Part shown: positions 33,215 to 45,108 of the stretch, in pieces
How the letters are laid out: each line of letters opens with the position of its first letter
How positions within the stretch are numbered: position 1 is the stretch's first letter
Origin: Kwoniella bestiolae CBS 10118
Lineage: Eukaryota; Basidiomycota; Tremellomycetes; Tremellales; Cryptococcaceae
DNA: 64,000 nucleotides
Direction of reading: 5' to 3'
NCBI RefSeq assembly: GCF_000512585.2
Contig: NC_089247.1
Span: 1,488,001-1,552,000, forward strand
Translations under genes and position numbers: made by a program
The notes under the pieces: generated by a model
What the model saw: only the letters and a program-made list of their open reading frames with translations
Told to the model about the DNA's origin: nothing
Databases searched by the model: none

Positions 33215-35590
33215 ATGGTCAACACTCAGTACTGGAATGCGATAGGCAGCGTCGCAGCTGGGATTTCCATGATTCTATCGATATTCATCCTCGGATCGTC
33301 ATGGTGGATCTACAGGCACAAATCAGCGCGACGCGCTTTAGACAGGATATCCTTCAGGTTGTTGCTCTGGTCCATGGCGTGGGAAGTAGCGTACAGTGTG
33401 GACTACTTCATCGTGTGTGGAAATGTAAGTCTAGTTACAAGTATTTATCTGCAGATAATAAGCCCAATGCTGATCCGCAGAATCACCCGTGTACGTGTCG
33501 GTGACCAGCCATCATTCGTCGCTAGATACTCGCATACGAAAGCCTGCATCGCAGGAGCGTACTTCCAAGTAGGAACACTGGGAGTGTGAGTATCGAGGAC
33601 GCCTGGCACGAGATCCCACTAAGTTAACAAACAATTACAGTGTGAATTGGATGTGCACCTGCATTGCCGTCAATCTGATGATTACTATCTGTTTCAATCG
33701 CGACCCCATCGGTCTAGGTAAGGTTCCCATCCGACCCAAAACATCTCGAACGGCGGTGTGAGGAGTGCTGATATATTGCTGTGACAGGATTGGAAAAATG
33801 GTATATTCTCGGTTCGACTGTTCTGGGACTGGGAGTTCCCATAGTCCCTGCCATCCTTGGACATTTCGGACATGATCCAGTGTTCGGTACTTGGTGAGCA
33901 TCAGTTATCTCTCCTTTTCTGTTTTCAGAAGATCCAGATTACTCATCCAACGCGTTGTCATCTCTCCTCCTGTAGCTATTTTACATCCAGTGAGTGCAGT
34001 TTGTACACGCAAAAGTGACATGGAGGGGTGAGAGCAGGATGTTGATCATGTTTGACAGATTATGAAAATCGAGTGGAATACCTGCTTTTGGACCTGGTAG
34101 TTGTCTCTCTACCGGTGTGGTGAGATTTCGCTGATCTGTTGGCATCGTGATTGTTACAGTACCTGTGGCAGATCCTGTCAAGCGTCATTGCAACGGTCGC
34201 AGTAGTCGCAGTCAGTATTCATCTATCTCACGCGTAGACATGAGGCCGGTCCACGAGCAACGTGACTGATATCTTTGTTTGTAATAGACCTTGACGACGT
34301 TGATCAGGCATGGCAGGAAGACGACAAGACTTCTGATGGACGGCAACTCACTGAACAAAGCGTTCCATCGAGAGATCGAAAATGGGGAAAGCCCCGCTTC
34401 CAGTGGTGCGACCGATTCATTCTTCGAAAACAGTCTACCATCATGCCTCAAGCTCAACACCCCTCCTGAACCCAAGGCTCAGTCGCAGACACAGACAAAC
34501 AGACTACAAGACAAGTTGATCAAGATTGCGTTGAGGATCTCGCTCTACCCTATATCCCTCATCATCGTCAATGGGATCATGACGAGTGAGTCGCGGATGA
34601 GTCTACGGTGCTGCTGAAACTTTTCTTGGCTGATTCTATTTACCATTGTTGCATGTAGTCGGCGATTTATTCTTGACCTCGTCAGGAGGGATCAACTCGA
34701 AAGGCGATTTCATCGTGTTTCTTATATACAATTTCATGTATGCCGGAAGGGGTATCGTCTTCGCGTGTTTGGGCATATTCGTCGATCCCTGCTTGGCACG
34801 GGTGAGCATTTTACTTTTAGTCAGTGGTACTCGCGAAAAAGCTCATGCCCCACCACTCCCGTAGGGCTATAAAGCGGCCTTGAAAGAGCGTAATGACTCC
34901 CAGAGATATGGTACAGACAGTGAGGTGAGTCTACGGTTCTATCCCAGGTCGGATGGTAGTCACCTAAGACCTGACGAGATCTGGTTTCTTGCCACATAGC
35001 TTCGCGTAAAAACTCCAAGCACTGCGGGACGCCTAGGCTTCGAGAGGAGTCTACCGATGATAGAAGTGTCCGACATATTACCTTATAAGGGTCGCTTGCT
35101 GGAATCGGAGGATTATCCACCCCAGGGCCAGGCTTTAAAACAAAGTAAATCTGACGACCTGGTGCAAAGTTCCATTAGCGGTATTTTGGAAGGAGAAGTA
35201 CCAGATGATAATGGTGGGATGACCAGGTCGAACGACTTTTTGGCCGTTTCGTATACGTATGGCGATACGGACTCCAGATGTTTTACGAGAAGCGAGCCGG
35301 ACACCAAGGATCGTCAGACTCCTGAACACCAGAAGGATCGTAATGATGGAGCGGAGACTGGTAATTTGCGTTACGTCAGGAGCGAAAGCGCGCTGAGATC
35401 CAACGGAGATATGAATGACGATGGCCAATATCCGGGTCAAAAGCCACACAAGACGGGGCTGGGGCGTGGATCATCAGGGAATAGCATATTCAACAATTGT
35501 AATACCAATAACGATACTCTGCCACCAGGATCATCCAGCGAAGAGGAGGAGATAGAACGGATCTTCCAAGAAGCCCAGACGAGGTTGTAG
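33215..35590 (+). CDS. seven-TM receptor-like protein A (tandem paralogue)
   Basis: A multi-exon gene. Membrane segments include SVAAGISMILSIFILGSSWW, FRLLLWSMAWEVAYSVDYF, KACIAGAYFQVGTLG, WMCTCIAVNLMITICF, WYILGSTVLGLGVPIVPAIL, LWQILSSVIATVAVVA and, after a long third intracellular loop, ALRISLYPISLIIVNGIMT plus GDLFLTSSGG and FIVFLIYNFMYAGRGIVFA. This matches 7TM topology with a roughly 70-residue Ser/Gln-rich third loop and a long hydrophilic C-tail (about 200 aa) ending IERIFQEAQTRL. Splice sites coincide with those of the next gene, including the junction after NGIMT. The architecture suggests a fungal G-protein-coupled receptor, distantly Git3/cAMP-receptor-like; the ligand is unknown. 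An intron after YFIVCGN needs the acceptor near 33504 to keep frame. Confidence 0.75.
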
Positions 35591-36550
35591 ACCTCCTTGT
35601 ACTGTACGCCTCATGCTACGTCCTTCATGGATATGTATAGTTATAGGAATCAGCTGTCCATCGTCCGCGGTGTAGAAAAGATATCACATTGTGCAGAGGC
35701 TTGCTTGGAGATCTGATCGAGGCGGCAAGGGGTAGGCATATGATGGCATGATACTCTTTCCACAGGGGCTTGAGGAAAAACAAGATGTAAGGTTTTTCTT
35801 TACCTTGAGGTTGGGTTCCTGAAAATCACGTCAGGTGGGTAATGTATCACGTCTATTCCGCTTTGGGTAGAATAGTGTACATAATTCTTTGCCTTGTTGA
35901 TCGACATAGATGTAACACGGCAGCACAGAAGCTTCATGCGGGAAACCCGAACGCGTTGGATTCCAGCTACTGCACTCTGACATGCTTAGAACTCTTAGGT
36001 TTTCGAGAAAACCCTGAATAAAGCAGTTGACGTTGACACAAATCAAACTGAATGATTGTGATCGAAGGGAGAACAAGGAGATGGATGAAATGAGTTTTGT
36101 CAGTAATGTTGCTGGTGGGGTAGTCACTGCATAAGCAACTTTACTTTTCCTTCCATTCCTTTCGTTCGAGCAGAGACATAACATTTCGATCATCTTTCGG
36201 ACATGTTCATGTTGACGAAATTTTGTCATACCATCAATAATATATCATATTTTCAATCATCACTCGTGACACCACAACATCTCAAGATACCATCCATCAA
36301 CTAGTCGGAACAGTCCATCCTTCGCCCAGAACAGACTACAAGTCCCTTCATCTTCGGTTTCGGTCAAACATCCAAATTTACAGTCCACCGTCCCACATCC
36401 ATCAGTAAAACCAGCCAGAGGAAAGTAGAGAAGGGAAGAGCAAAGCAGATAGATACCTCAAGTTACAGATCAAGGACGCAATCGTATGGCAAGGGGCTAC
36501 GGCCGAGCGTGTGTCTGATCAATCAACACTGGATATCATACCACGCCAAA
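35591..36550. other. intergenic between two 7TM paralogues
   Basis: 960 bp containing the 3' region of receptor A and the promoter of receptor B. Just before 36551 is a C/A-rich leader. A minus-strand open frame of about 130 codons at 35831-36229 lacks any domain, repeat or splice support and is not called. Confidence 0.5.
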
Positions 36551-39184
36551 ATGTCCTTGTCGTCGCCGATACCGACCATCGTCAGATTAGCCGTCGCCAA
36601 CGCTACCACCACTGATCCAAACCGATCATCCCACTATGGTCTGACGGACACGGTCGTACGAGTGGGTCCTCTTCTTTCACATCTCCCTTTATGCGCAGGT
36701 GTGCTCGACCGATGAGCATGGGTCTTGCTAACAGTACTATATTGTAGAACTCCGGTATAGCCGCCAACGTCTTTTCGTCGTTCAGCTTAGCAATGACGTT
36801 GGGCTTTCTGGGCGGGACAATATGGATCTACTCGTACCCCAATTGCAGACACATATTAGACAGAGTATCATTCAGGTTATTGACAGTAGCTATGTTTTTC
36901 GAGTTCTGGTATTCTTTCACCTTCCTCCTTCTCTATATCAACGTGAGTCCTTTCAACCCTACTCCCCTACCCCTGCAGTAGGCTCACAGAATCTATTAGG
37001 ACACAATATATCAACCTGGTGGAACGCTTGGTCCTGGACACTGTACGGCTGGTGTCTATTTTCTGGTCAGTTCGATGCATGTGTGAGTCAACCGTCCCAC
37101 CACCAGTACTTCTACCATTAAAAGGCTCACGCCATATGATATCGCAGCGTCGACCTCCTGGTCATGTTCATAGCTCTCAATCTCTTCCTAACTATCAACA
37201 TGGGTATCAACCCGCTCAAACTCCGTACGTCCAATCCAAATCACCACATCGCCCACCCCTCTGTATGTCATTTACTCACTTCTGTTTGTTGGGTATCAGA
37301 TCTGGAAAGGTGGTACATCGGTATATCAATTGCGATAGGGTATATCGTACCCATACCCTCGGCCGCATTACAGCATTTCGGATGGGATCGCGCTTTGGGA
37401 ACATGGTGAGTCGAGTCGCTTATGGACCGTTGTCGTGGATATATACTGATATGGATGACCGCTCAGCTGGATAAACGGGAGTGAGTAGTGCTTAATTGAC
37501 TAATAAATTGATATCGAATGTACATCTGACGGTGGACGTTTGATATAGGAGGTAGAAAGACTCGTGTCAAATATCTCATAGAGGGGATCGTAAGTACAAG
37601 TCCAAGTCCTTGTCTTCTTTTCTATCATAACCAGATGACTGATCTATCCGAATGACACAGTACATCACACCCATCATAACGTGTTTCGTATCTACCGTGT
37701 GTGTCGCCGTGGTATGTCCGAATTTTTCGCTCAAATCTAACTACCATGTAGAAGAGATTGGCTAACAATGATGGGATGATTTGGTATTGCAGGTGCTGGT
37801 AGTATTGTTCAGGCAGGGTCGAGCGACCAGCCGAGCATTATTCGGCGGAGCAGCGGGCAAGCAGAAAATAGGAGATGAGAGCGGATCAATATCTATGGAT
37901 CCATTATCCAGCGGGACAGACCCGCTCGACTCGCCAGATACAGATACGACCTTGTTTGAAGATCCCAAGGAAACCGGCCACCACAAGACGCCTTCCCAAT
38001 CAAATACCAAAGATCTCCATAATAGGATGTCCAACTTGTTAAGAGGGAAAGGATGGACATCAATAAGGGAGAAACAGGAACCTCAAAGTTATTTTCATTC
38101 CCTATCGGATAAATTCCTCAGTATAGCTATCAAGATCTCTTGGTATCCCATTACCCTATTATTCATGAACGCTATTATGATGGGTGAGTTCAGTATTAAC
38201 CAGACTACGAAGAGGCGGGATATGCTGATACGAGTGCTCTGTAGTTGGCGATCTGGTGATTGCCGCTCAGGGGGGTGTGGCGAGCCATAAGACCGTTTGG
38301 CTGTATTGTATCTATTATGTGGTTTATGGAGGGCGAGGTATCTGCATCGCCGGGGTGAGTCGACGATCCCTTGTCTCAGTTGAATTCGATTTCTGTTTGC
38401 TAACGTGATTGTGGACGCTCAGCTCGCCATCATCATCGACCCAAGCTTAGTAAGAGGTCTGAAAGCAGCGTGGAAAGAACGGCAGCTAGCCAGAAATCCA
38501 GATATGCTACCTACCACCCAATCGGTATGTCCCGTCGTCTTCTCTCCTTTACTCGTGATGTCCGACATTAGCTAACAATTGTTGTATCGTATGAACGTGC
38601 AGAGCCCCCTCGAAACCACTTTCAATCGTACACAATATTCCACCAATTTCGACCACCTCGCAACAGCAACAGGCATGGGCAGTCAATTTGCCCAGACGGA
38701 ATCCATTCCCGCCAGACCAAGGGTTGATTCAGAGGGTTCATTCGATTTCGCTACTGCCCTAGCATATATTCCTGATCCAACCACCACAATTACGCAGAGG
38801 GAGAGGGATGATCAGAAAGATACGTTACCAACTGTGGAAGTCGATCTGTCGTATCTCGACCAAGAGCTGGATACGACAATCCTAGGAGGGGGCGATACTA
38901 CTACCACCGGGACATCTGAACCACCACCACCTCCTCCACCAATACCAACTGGTTGTCGATCTTCGACGGTCCGACCTTTCACGGGAAGTAGTCAGAAGAC
39001 AACTGGCCGAGGAATACTGAGTAGATTGCCTGGCCCGTCCACCAGGTCGCAGGGTCAGGGAGGACACAGGGAATTGAAGCCTGTTGATCCCGAGGTGGAG
39101 AGGCGGAAGGAGGAGAAGAGGAAGAGGGAGGAGAGGGTTAGGGAGATCAAGAGGAGGTTTGAGGAGGTTCAGAGGCAATTATGA
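36551..39184 (+). CDS. seven-TM receptor-like protein B (tandem paralogue)
   Basis: Exon 1 (36551-36655) gives an N-terminus with possible N-glycosylation sites (NATTTD, NRSS). Exon 2 starts at 36748. Membrane segments include FSSFSLAMTLGFLGGTIWIY, FRLLTVAMFFEFWYSFTFLL, a Cys-containing loop ending GHCTAGVYFLV, DLLVMFIALNLFLTI, WYIGISIAIGYIVPIPS, YITPIITCFVSTVCVAVLVV, KISWYPITLLFMNAIMM and WLYCIYYVVYGGRGICIAG. The junctions after YIN, MHV, GTC and NAIMM correspond to those in receptor A. A third-loop insert (GSISMDPLSSGTDPLDSP) and a Pro-rich tail (EPPPPPPPIPTGC) differ, but the end EIKRRFEEVQRQL resembles that of A. A probable GPCR made by tandem duplication, well diverged. Confidence 0.78.
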
Positions 39185-41020
39185 GTAGATCAATAGATTA
39201 GTAATGGTTTAACGGAGACGGAAACGAAATAGAATGGAATAGACAGTTGTATCATTCAGTTCTGTAGTCTTTTGCATAGGTCCAAAGCTGGTATTACTCG
39301 TATTGTATGTATGTATGCATCTACGTGGTCATATTCAGATCAGATTAAGAGAGTGCATGACACAACAGAGGATCAACGTCCTTTGTTGTGAGTAGGCCAT
39401 GAGCCAGCATTTGAGGGGTTATGACCGAGCGGGGTACGATGTTTCCCTCTTCGAAAGTAGGGCAATCAGCGATTAGTATTCATAAGTCAGTCTCTTCAGA
39501 TGGACGCCTTGTCGGCACGATGAGCCCATACCAGGAATGAGGATAAATCTGACAAGCTAGGATACCAGGGTATTGTTAGTTTCCCCATATTATATTGAAC
39601 GTATGGATCTGGGATCAGGAATGAAAGTGTCTATAATCTATGTAATAATGCTGTAATTGTTATTGTAATTGATTTAAACGATTCGACCAGTTCCTCGTTG
39701 AGAGGAGGTTCACCGTTAACCACTCGCAGCTATTTCCGCTGGAAGGTAAAGTGTAAAGTGAATCGGTTAAACCCTGTCTCGGGTCGAAAAGGGATGACGT
39801 ATATGGCCTTACCCCCTTGTTCTCTTTTTAAGCCCTGCATTTTCACAGGGGATGACACGTGTTAAGGGTCTGCCTACCCGGCCCTTGCATCAGCTTCCGG
39901 TGCATGGCACTGAAATGCACTGAAATTTTCTCTTTCTTTCTTTCCCTTGCCTAAAGATAGCTTGGGGTTACAGAATATCGTACGTACAGTACGTACGACC
40001 CCAGCCGAAGAATCATAAGCTACGGCAATACCAAACTACCATTTCAGAGCATAGGCGTTACCTCCTCGTGGGAGTGAAAAGGGGAACAGGGCGAAAAAGG
40101 GGAAAGGGGAAGAAGATATCAGGTACAGTGTGCAGTTGATGAGCTAATAACCCCATTTTTCCCAGGAATATGGAATTTTGAGGGCAGAGGGGGTTGAGGG
40201 TTTCAGCGTACCAGCGTACAGTGGTGAGATTTTTGTTACTGGTACATACATGCATTCAGTATAGCACTTCTCACACGACTGATTGGTTATTCGATATACT
40301 ACCATACATCCAGCAAGAACAAGACAGCAATCAATCACCCACAACCCACTACCCAACAAGCACATAGACAAGATAGATGATACATTGTATATCGTCCAAT
40401 TTATGCGACAACGAGTGACCAAGGAACAAGAAGAACAGTGACTAGATCAAACGACTCGACTGCTCGTTCCTCGCGAGTTTCATCTTTTCTTCGCATTTCA
40501 CAGCTTCACCCGCTACAACCCCTGCCCTAATTATCAGCCTTCTCATTCCTCATTTCGACAATAACAACAACAATATCAACTGCCATCCACAAGACAAGTC
40601 AATATTGCAGATAGGTAGTCGGAATCAATCAGATTATTGTTCCAAGATGATCATCCCAATCCCAATCTCAAGAAGATCATAGGATCTGTTTGGTCGGATA
40701 TCCGATAATCTCATTCACTCATTGACGAAATCAACAATTCACGTTCATCTCATCAACCTTTCATTCGTTGCAACGCTATACACCCTCCTTTCAAAGGTCT
40801 GTTGTCAGAAGATCACAGTCAAAGAAAGTTGATAACCCCAATCTACCCCTTCGACTCAATCACAGCCACATCCCAACTTCCGAGTCCACCGAGGATAGTC
40901 GACAACCCCCCTTTATTCCCATATCACAACATATATAACAAACCAATCCATCCAAACCATATTGACGTTGCTCTCCCCATCGCCAATTACATAACAATAG
41001 ATCAACAAATACAATCCACC
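39185..41020. promoter_or_regulatory. unusually long upstream region / leader of the Ser-rich gene
   Basis: 1.84 kb without a supported gene. It contains TGACGT at 39795-39800, CACGTG near 39857, a perfect 10-bp-arm palindrome at 39978-39998, and a long A/C-rich stretch (40430-41020) that looks like an untranslated leader with CAA repeats. An open frame runs upstream of the chosen ATG from about 40802 but has no in-frame ATG before 41021. Long complex promoters of this kind usually serve regulated fungal genes; that is inference. Confidence 0.5.
39978..39998. promoter_or_regulatory. perfect palindrome TCGTACGTAC-A-GTACGTACGA
   Basis: Two exact 10-bp inverted arms (TCGTACGTAC and GTACGTACGA) flank a single A. 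The internal CGTACG is itself palindromic. It lies in the long upstream region of the Ser-rich gene at 41021 and could be a dimeric factor site or a cruciform-forming element. Confidence 0.7.
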
Positions 41021-42853
41021 ATGTCCTCCTCCGAACCCATCCAACCTCTCTTCACTCGCTCTCCCCTTATCCTCCCTCCTCCGACTCACTCCAACCAAGC
41101 ATTATTCGTCACCTCCCCAATCTCTACTTCTCCCCCCGCACCTCTGGATGAGGAGATGCCCACCAAACACCGCGGAGCAAGATACCCCTCCTCAGCATAC
41201 ACTTCCACCCAATCTTCCCCGGTGTTCGAAACTCTCTCCTTCGAAAAGATCAAGATCCCCTCTTCGACTACAGTTTCGACAGACTCGGAAGCGTTTTCAT
41301 CGGATTATGCCTCTCATTCAAATTTGGAATCGAGGGTACAGTCTCCTTCACTTATTAGTTGTCTATTTCAATCCACCTCTATCGTAGCGGGTAATGGTAG
41401 TAGGAAGTTGATCGGTCCTACTTCGCCTCATAGTCGATCATCTTCTAGGAACGGATCAAATTCAAACGTGGTGATTGGGAACGGATCGAAACCCATCCTC
41501 AGGAGAGATACGATGTCGACCTCTGCTAGTGAAGATAATGCGGGATTCGGATTAGGTATAAACAGATTTCCATCAACATCAACCCAAAACCAAGAGACCA
41601 TCGTATCAGGTCCATGTACTGTTGCACCAGCACTCAAGAAAAAACCTTCTTGTCTGACATTCGCCGTCTCCTCGCCTACACCCAGATCCCAGTCCAACGC
41701 CAAAGCTGGACCCAGTCGATCATCTTCCACCTCTGTTTCTCCTACTTCTTCTTACGCCGGTAAATTATCTAGAAGTCCAGGTATGAGACCCAACTGGAGT
41801 AAGATCCGTGGTCAGGTCGAGCGTGAGATTCAAGAGGACGACGACGAAGATGAAAATAACGAAGAGGAGTGTATGGTGGATTCTCCATTACCTATTCCAG
41901 GACATGGTGAGAGCGATGAAGAGGATCAGGGGTATGTGGAAGACGAGGAAGATGGATTTACGACAGACGAAGATGAGGAGGTGGATCCAAGGACAGATCA
42001 GTTATTTGGTAATTGGGATGGGCGAAAAGTAGAATGGAATAGGGAGTATCAACTCACCACGCCCAAACGAAGAAATACCGAGATTTTACCAGGTCCCACG
42101 AATTATATGACTTCCACAGACGACAATGATATTTCCATCAATCCCCAAAATCTGATTAGCCCTAGAGGAAGGAAGACATCGATTTGTATCAATACCAATA
42201 CGAAACCTTCTTCCAATAGATGTACGCGACACAGATCACCCCCTCCGCCCATCCGCTCGACCTCGCTGGTCTCCGCCCCGCCCGCTGCGAGATCTCCCTC
42301 CGCTGCTGATCTATGTAGACGGAGGGGATCGGTCGAACAGGGCTTGATCAGTACAAGAAAAGGATGGAAATCTGATGATTCGGCGTTCTTCCCTACTAGA
42401 CCTAATATGGTTAAGAAGGATTCCTTCAAATTACCCTCGGCGTCGTCGGGAGGATGCACTACCCAAGCAATGGCCTCTCAGGGAAATAGGAAAGCTTCAT
42501 TGCCCACTCCGAAACTTGATGGTCGATGTTCGACCAGATCAATCTTGAAATCTAGTTGTGCGGAGACCACTGGTCAAACACACAGGGATGAACCGGAATC
42601 ACAACCTATGATCCGGTCTTCGGGGGAGAACAAGATCCCACCCAAGACTCCTCCTTTGACTGGCGATTTGATTGTACCCAGTTCTGGGAACATGTTGAGG
42701 AGGGGTTCGGCACCTGTTATACATGAGACGAAGGATATGTCGGGTGCGGGTGTGGGGAGACCGGGTTGCTTGGCTAGGAGTGCGACGGGATATGAAGAGG
42801 AGGAGATGCATTTGAGCCATCATCAGCAGCATAGGGGGATTAGGATTGTGTAG
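41021..42853 (+). CDS. Ser-rich acidic hypothetical protein
   Basis: A single-exon frame. The ATG at 41021 is in strong context (caatccaccATG) and yields 610 aa. The protein is Ser/Thr/Pro-rich, probably disordered, with many possible phosphosites. Landmarks: an acidic centre (EREIQEDDDEDENNEEE, then DEEDGFTTDEDEEVDP) followed by QLFGNWDGRKVEWNREYQL, a Pro/Ser segment (RHRSPPPPIRS), and RSILKSS and MLRRGSAPVI blocks with basic RxxS sites. I do not recognise a domain. The overall composition resembles fungal regulatory or scaffold proteins such as phosphatase regulators, without firm evidence. It lies convergent to no gene and has an exceptionally long 5' region. Confidence 0.7.
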   Translation: MSSSEPIQPLFTRSPLILPPPTHSNQALFVTSPISTSPPAPLDEEMPTKHRGARYPSSAYTSTQSSPVFETLSFEKIKIPSSTTVSTDSEAFSSDYASHSNLESRVQSPSLISCLFQSTSIVAGNGSRKLIGPTSPHSRSSSRNGSNSNVVIGNGSKPILRRDTMSTSASEDNAGFGLGINRFPSTSTQNQETIVSGPCTVAPALKKKPSCLTFAVSSPTPRSQSNAKAGPSRSSSTSVSPTSSYAGKLSRSPGMRPNWSKIRGQVEREIQEDDDEDENNEEECMVDSPLPIPGHGESDEEDQGYVEDEEDGFTTDEDEEVDPRTDQLFGNWDGRKVEWNREYQLTTPKRRNTEILPGPTNYMTSTDDNDISINPQNLISPRGRKTSICINTNTKPSSNRCTRHRSPPPPIRSTSLVSAPPAARSPSAADLCRRRGSVEQGLISTRKGWKSDDSAFFPTRPNMVKKDSFKLPSASSGGCTTQAMASQGNRKASLPTPKLDGRCSTRSILKSSCAETTGQTHRDEPESQPMIRSSGENKIPPKTPPLTGDLIVPSSGNMLRRGSAPVIHETKDMSGAGVGRPGCLARSATGYEEEEMHLSHHQQHRGIRIV

Positions 42854-43304
42854 TGGACATATCCCCTCGCGGTTTAGTATATATAGTACATCGTTGTGTA
42901 TACTTAGCATTACATAGCATCATATAGATAGATCTGCATATTCTCATTATAGAGCATTCATGTCATGTATACAGGCAGTCCTGTTTCCATCTATACTTTG
43001 ATGCAGTGCACCGACTATGAATGGCTGCAATCACCGTCCAAAGTGAATTTGCTCTCGTAAGCTGCATTTACGCCTCCACTTTTTCAACGTTTGTCCACAG
43101 ACCTGCACTCGTAACGTTATCCGATCGTCATCTCACCATCTTGCGCCACTCCTCTCCCTTTTCGTTGGAAGAGTATATACATCCTCGTCAATCTCATCTT
43201 CACTAATCTGGTTAGTTTTAGCCAAAATTCGACCCTTCACAGTAATAATCCTCGCCTCAGCCATATTCCTGGCCTACTGCACGTACGACACCAACGTGAA
43301 ATTC
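42854..43304. other. intergenic, MsrA promoter
   Basis: 450 bp between two plus-strand genes, with TATATATAG-like DNA near 42878. No coding content is recognised. The DNA just upstream of 43305 contains CCAACGTG and C-rich runs. Confidence 0.45.
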
Positions 43305-44621
43305 ATGTTACCTCTGAGAAACTTCTTGGCTTCGTTCTCTACTAATTCAGCTGCTAAGATGGCGCCCAGGACTCCGCCTGCTCCGACTGTTGAGACTGCT
43401 ATAAAGGGGAGGGAAAGCGTGAAGCTAGGGGAGGGAGGTGAGTTCTGGCTCTGGTTTCGGGTGTCGGGAGAACGATCGTGGGTCCGTTAGGCAGCAAGTT
43501 AAGAACAGTTTAAACAGTAGCTATGCTATTCATCGGAAAGATGAGATCGGTGGCGAGATCACTTGGAAGATATGGCGGAGGGATATGATCGGGTTAATGC
43601 TGACATTGCTTATCAACGGGGTAGTCGAACATGCTACGTTCGCTTCTGGATGTTTCGTAAGTATCTCTCACTCATTAGCGCATTGTGCTACCACCCTTGG
43701 ACATTCATGGGTATGTGCAGATGACCGACTGACATACCCCTTTTGCCCAATGTAGTGGGGAACAGAACATCTCTTCTCAAAGCATTATGGCCATCTACCT
43801 CAATTCAAGGCTATCTCAGGGTACACAGGCGGACAAGCTGAGAATCCTTGTATGTCCACTTAACTCAACAAGATGAACAAGGATATCATGCTGACACAGT
43901 CTTACTCACCTATCCTCCTATCATCTCTCCCACAATCGATATCACACGGTCTTCTTTGTTTCTTGTCATACTGGTCGCTTTGATCCAACTTGAACATCCT
44001 AATCTATCCAACAGCCTACCGCCAAGTATGTTCCGGCACCACAGGCCACGCCGAAGCCGTCCAATTATCCTACCAGACCGGTTCTGTATCCTATGCCGAA
44101 CTAGTCGAATTCTTTTATAGGACACACGATCCCACGACGGTCGATCGACAGGGACCAGATAGGGGGAGTCAATATCGGAGTGCGATTTTCTTCCATTCAC
44201 CCGAACAGGAAGAGTTGGCCAAGAAAGTGACGGAGGAGGTTCAGGAGAAGTAGTATGTTGACTCTCATTACTTTGTCATAGAACGGGTTGGGATTGCGAT
44301 ACTTCTTGGAAGACGAGCTACTAGATCCGCTCTACTCTTCACCTCCTTTTTTCCATCGGGAAGAAAGAACGCAAGCTGACTCTTCCTTTCATTTTGGTTA
44401 GCCTCAAGGGTAAACCCATTGTCACTCAAATTACAAAAGCTGGGAAATGGTATCCTGCCGAGGATTATCATCAAGAGTATCGTGAGTTGACTATTCTCTC
44501 ATTACCTGCCAGCTCACATTTATACAATCGTATGATCACCAGGCTGATATGCTGATGACATTTGATAGTCGACAATAACCCTGGTGGATACGAATGTCCC
44601 ACTCACAGGTTTTACTGGTAA
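43305..44621 (+). CDS. MXR1: peptide-methionine (S)-S-oxide reductase, mitochondrial/cytosolic
   Basis: Exons 43305-43437, 43625-43656, 43756-43849, 44015-44252, 44402-44481 and 44569-44621 encode 209 aa. The core motif HATFASGCFWGTEH is split by an intron after Cys-Phe; its Cys is the catalytic residue. Further MsrA landmarks are AISGYTGGQAENPSYRQVCS, GTTGHAEAVQLSYQ, HDPTTVDRQGPDRGSQYRSA, KWYPAEDYHQEYL and the C-terminal NPGGYECPTHRFYW. The enzyme reduces methionine-S-sulfoxide in oxidised proteins with thioredoxin. The N-terminus MLPLRNFLASFSTNSAAK is basic and amphipathic, resembling a mitochondrial presequence. An internal in-frame ATG (MAPRTPP) after it could give a cytosolic form. The first intron (43438-43624) is long for this genome. 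Confidence 0.92.
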
Positions 44622-45108
44622 TGGTCGAGGCTTAAAACCATAAGAGAGGAGTTGCAAGCATAATGGCACTATATAGATAGGTAGTCGCATGAATGATTGT
44701 TCGAAGAAATCTTTCTTTTCGCAATATGACACGTTAGCAGCACCTCACTGCTCTTACAGCCCTATCTAGAGAGTTCGTCCATGATACTCCTTAATGATAA
44801 CCATGATATGTCGTGGCCTACGTATATGATATCACAGAGATACCATTGTCAAGCTGGATATACGTGCCGTGATGCATCCTCCTTCCCGACTTTTAGTTGC
44901 CACGGCATGATCATCACAACGCAGCTCATGACAAGTGGAAGATTGGTGTCACTTCGCACACAGCGGAGTAGCATTCTTAATCATTGCAACATGCAGAGCA
45001 CTCTCAAATTTTCATGCGATTCATAATCATCATATCACTATATAGCTACAATATACTTCTTCGCTACCTCTCATCAAACCCAGAGCAGCTTCATCCTAGT
45101 AGGGTGAC
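44622..45108. other. convergent intergenic region
   Basis: Between the MsrA stop and the HSP12 stop. T/A-rich 3' regions of both genes are expected here; no gene or repeat is recognised. Confidence 0.5.

Noticed and set aside
35831..36229. 132-codon minus-strand open frame between the two receptor genes
   Set aside because: No domain, no splice pattern, unlikely composition, and located in the expected promoter of receptor B.
33215..39184. Pheromone receptor STE3 / mating-type locus
   Set aside because: The 7TM proteins lack STE3-like sequence patterns I could recognise, and no homeodomain or pheromone gene lies nearby.
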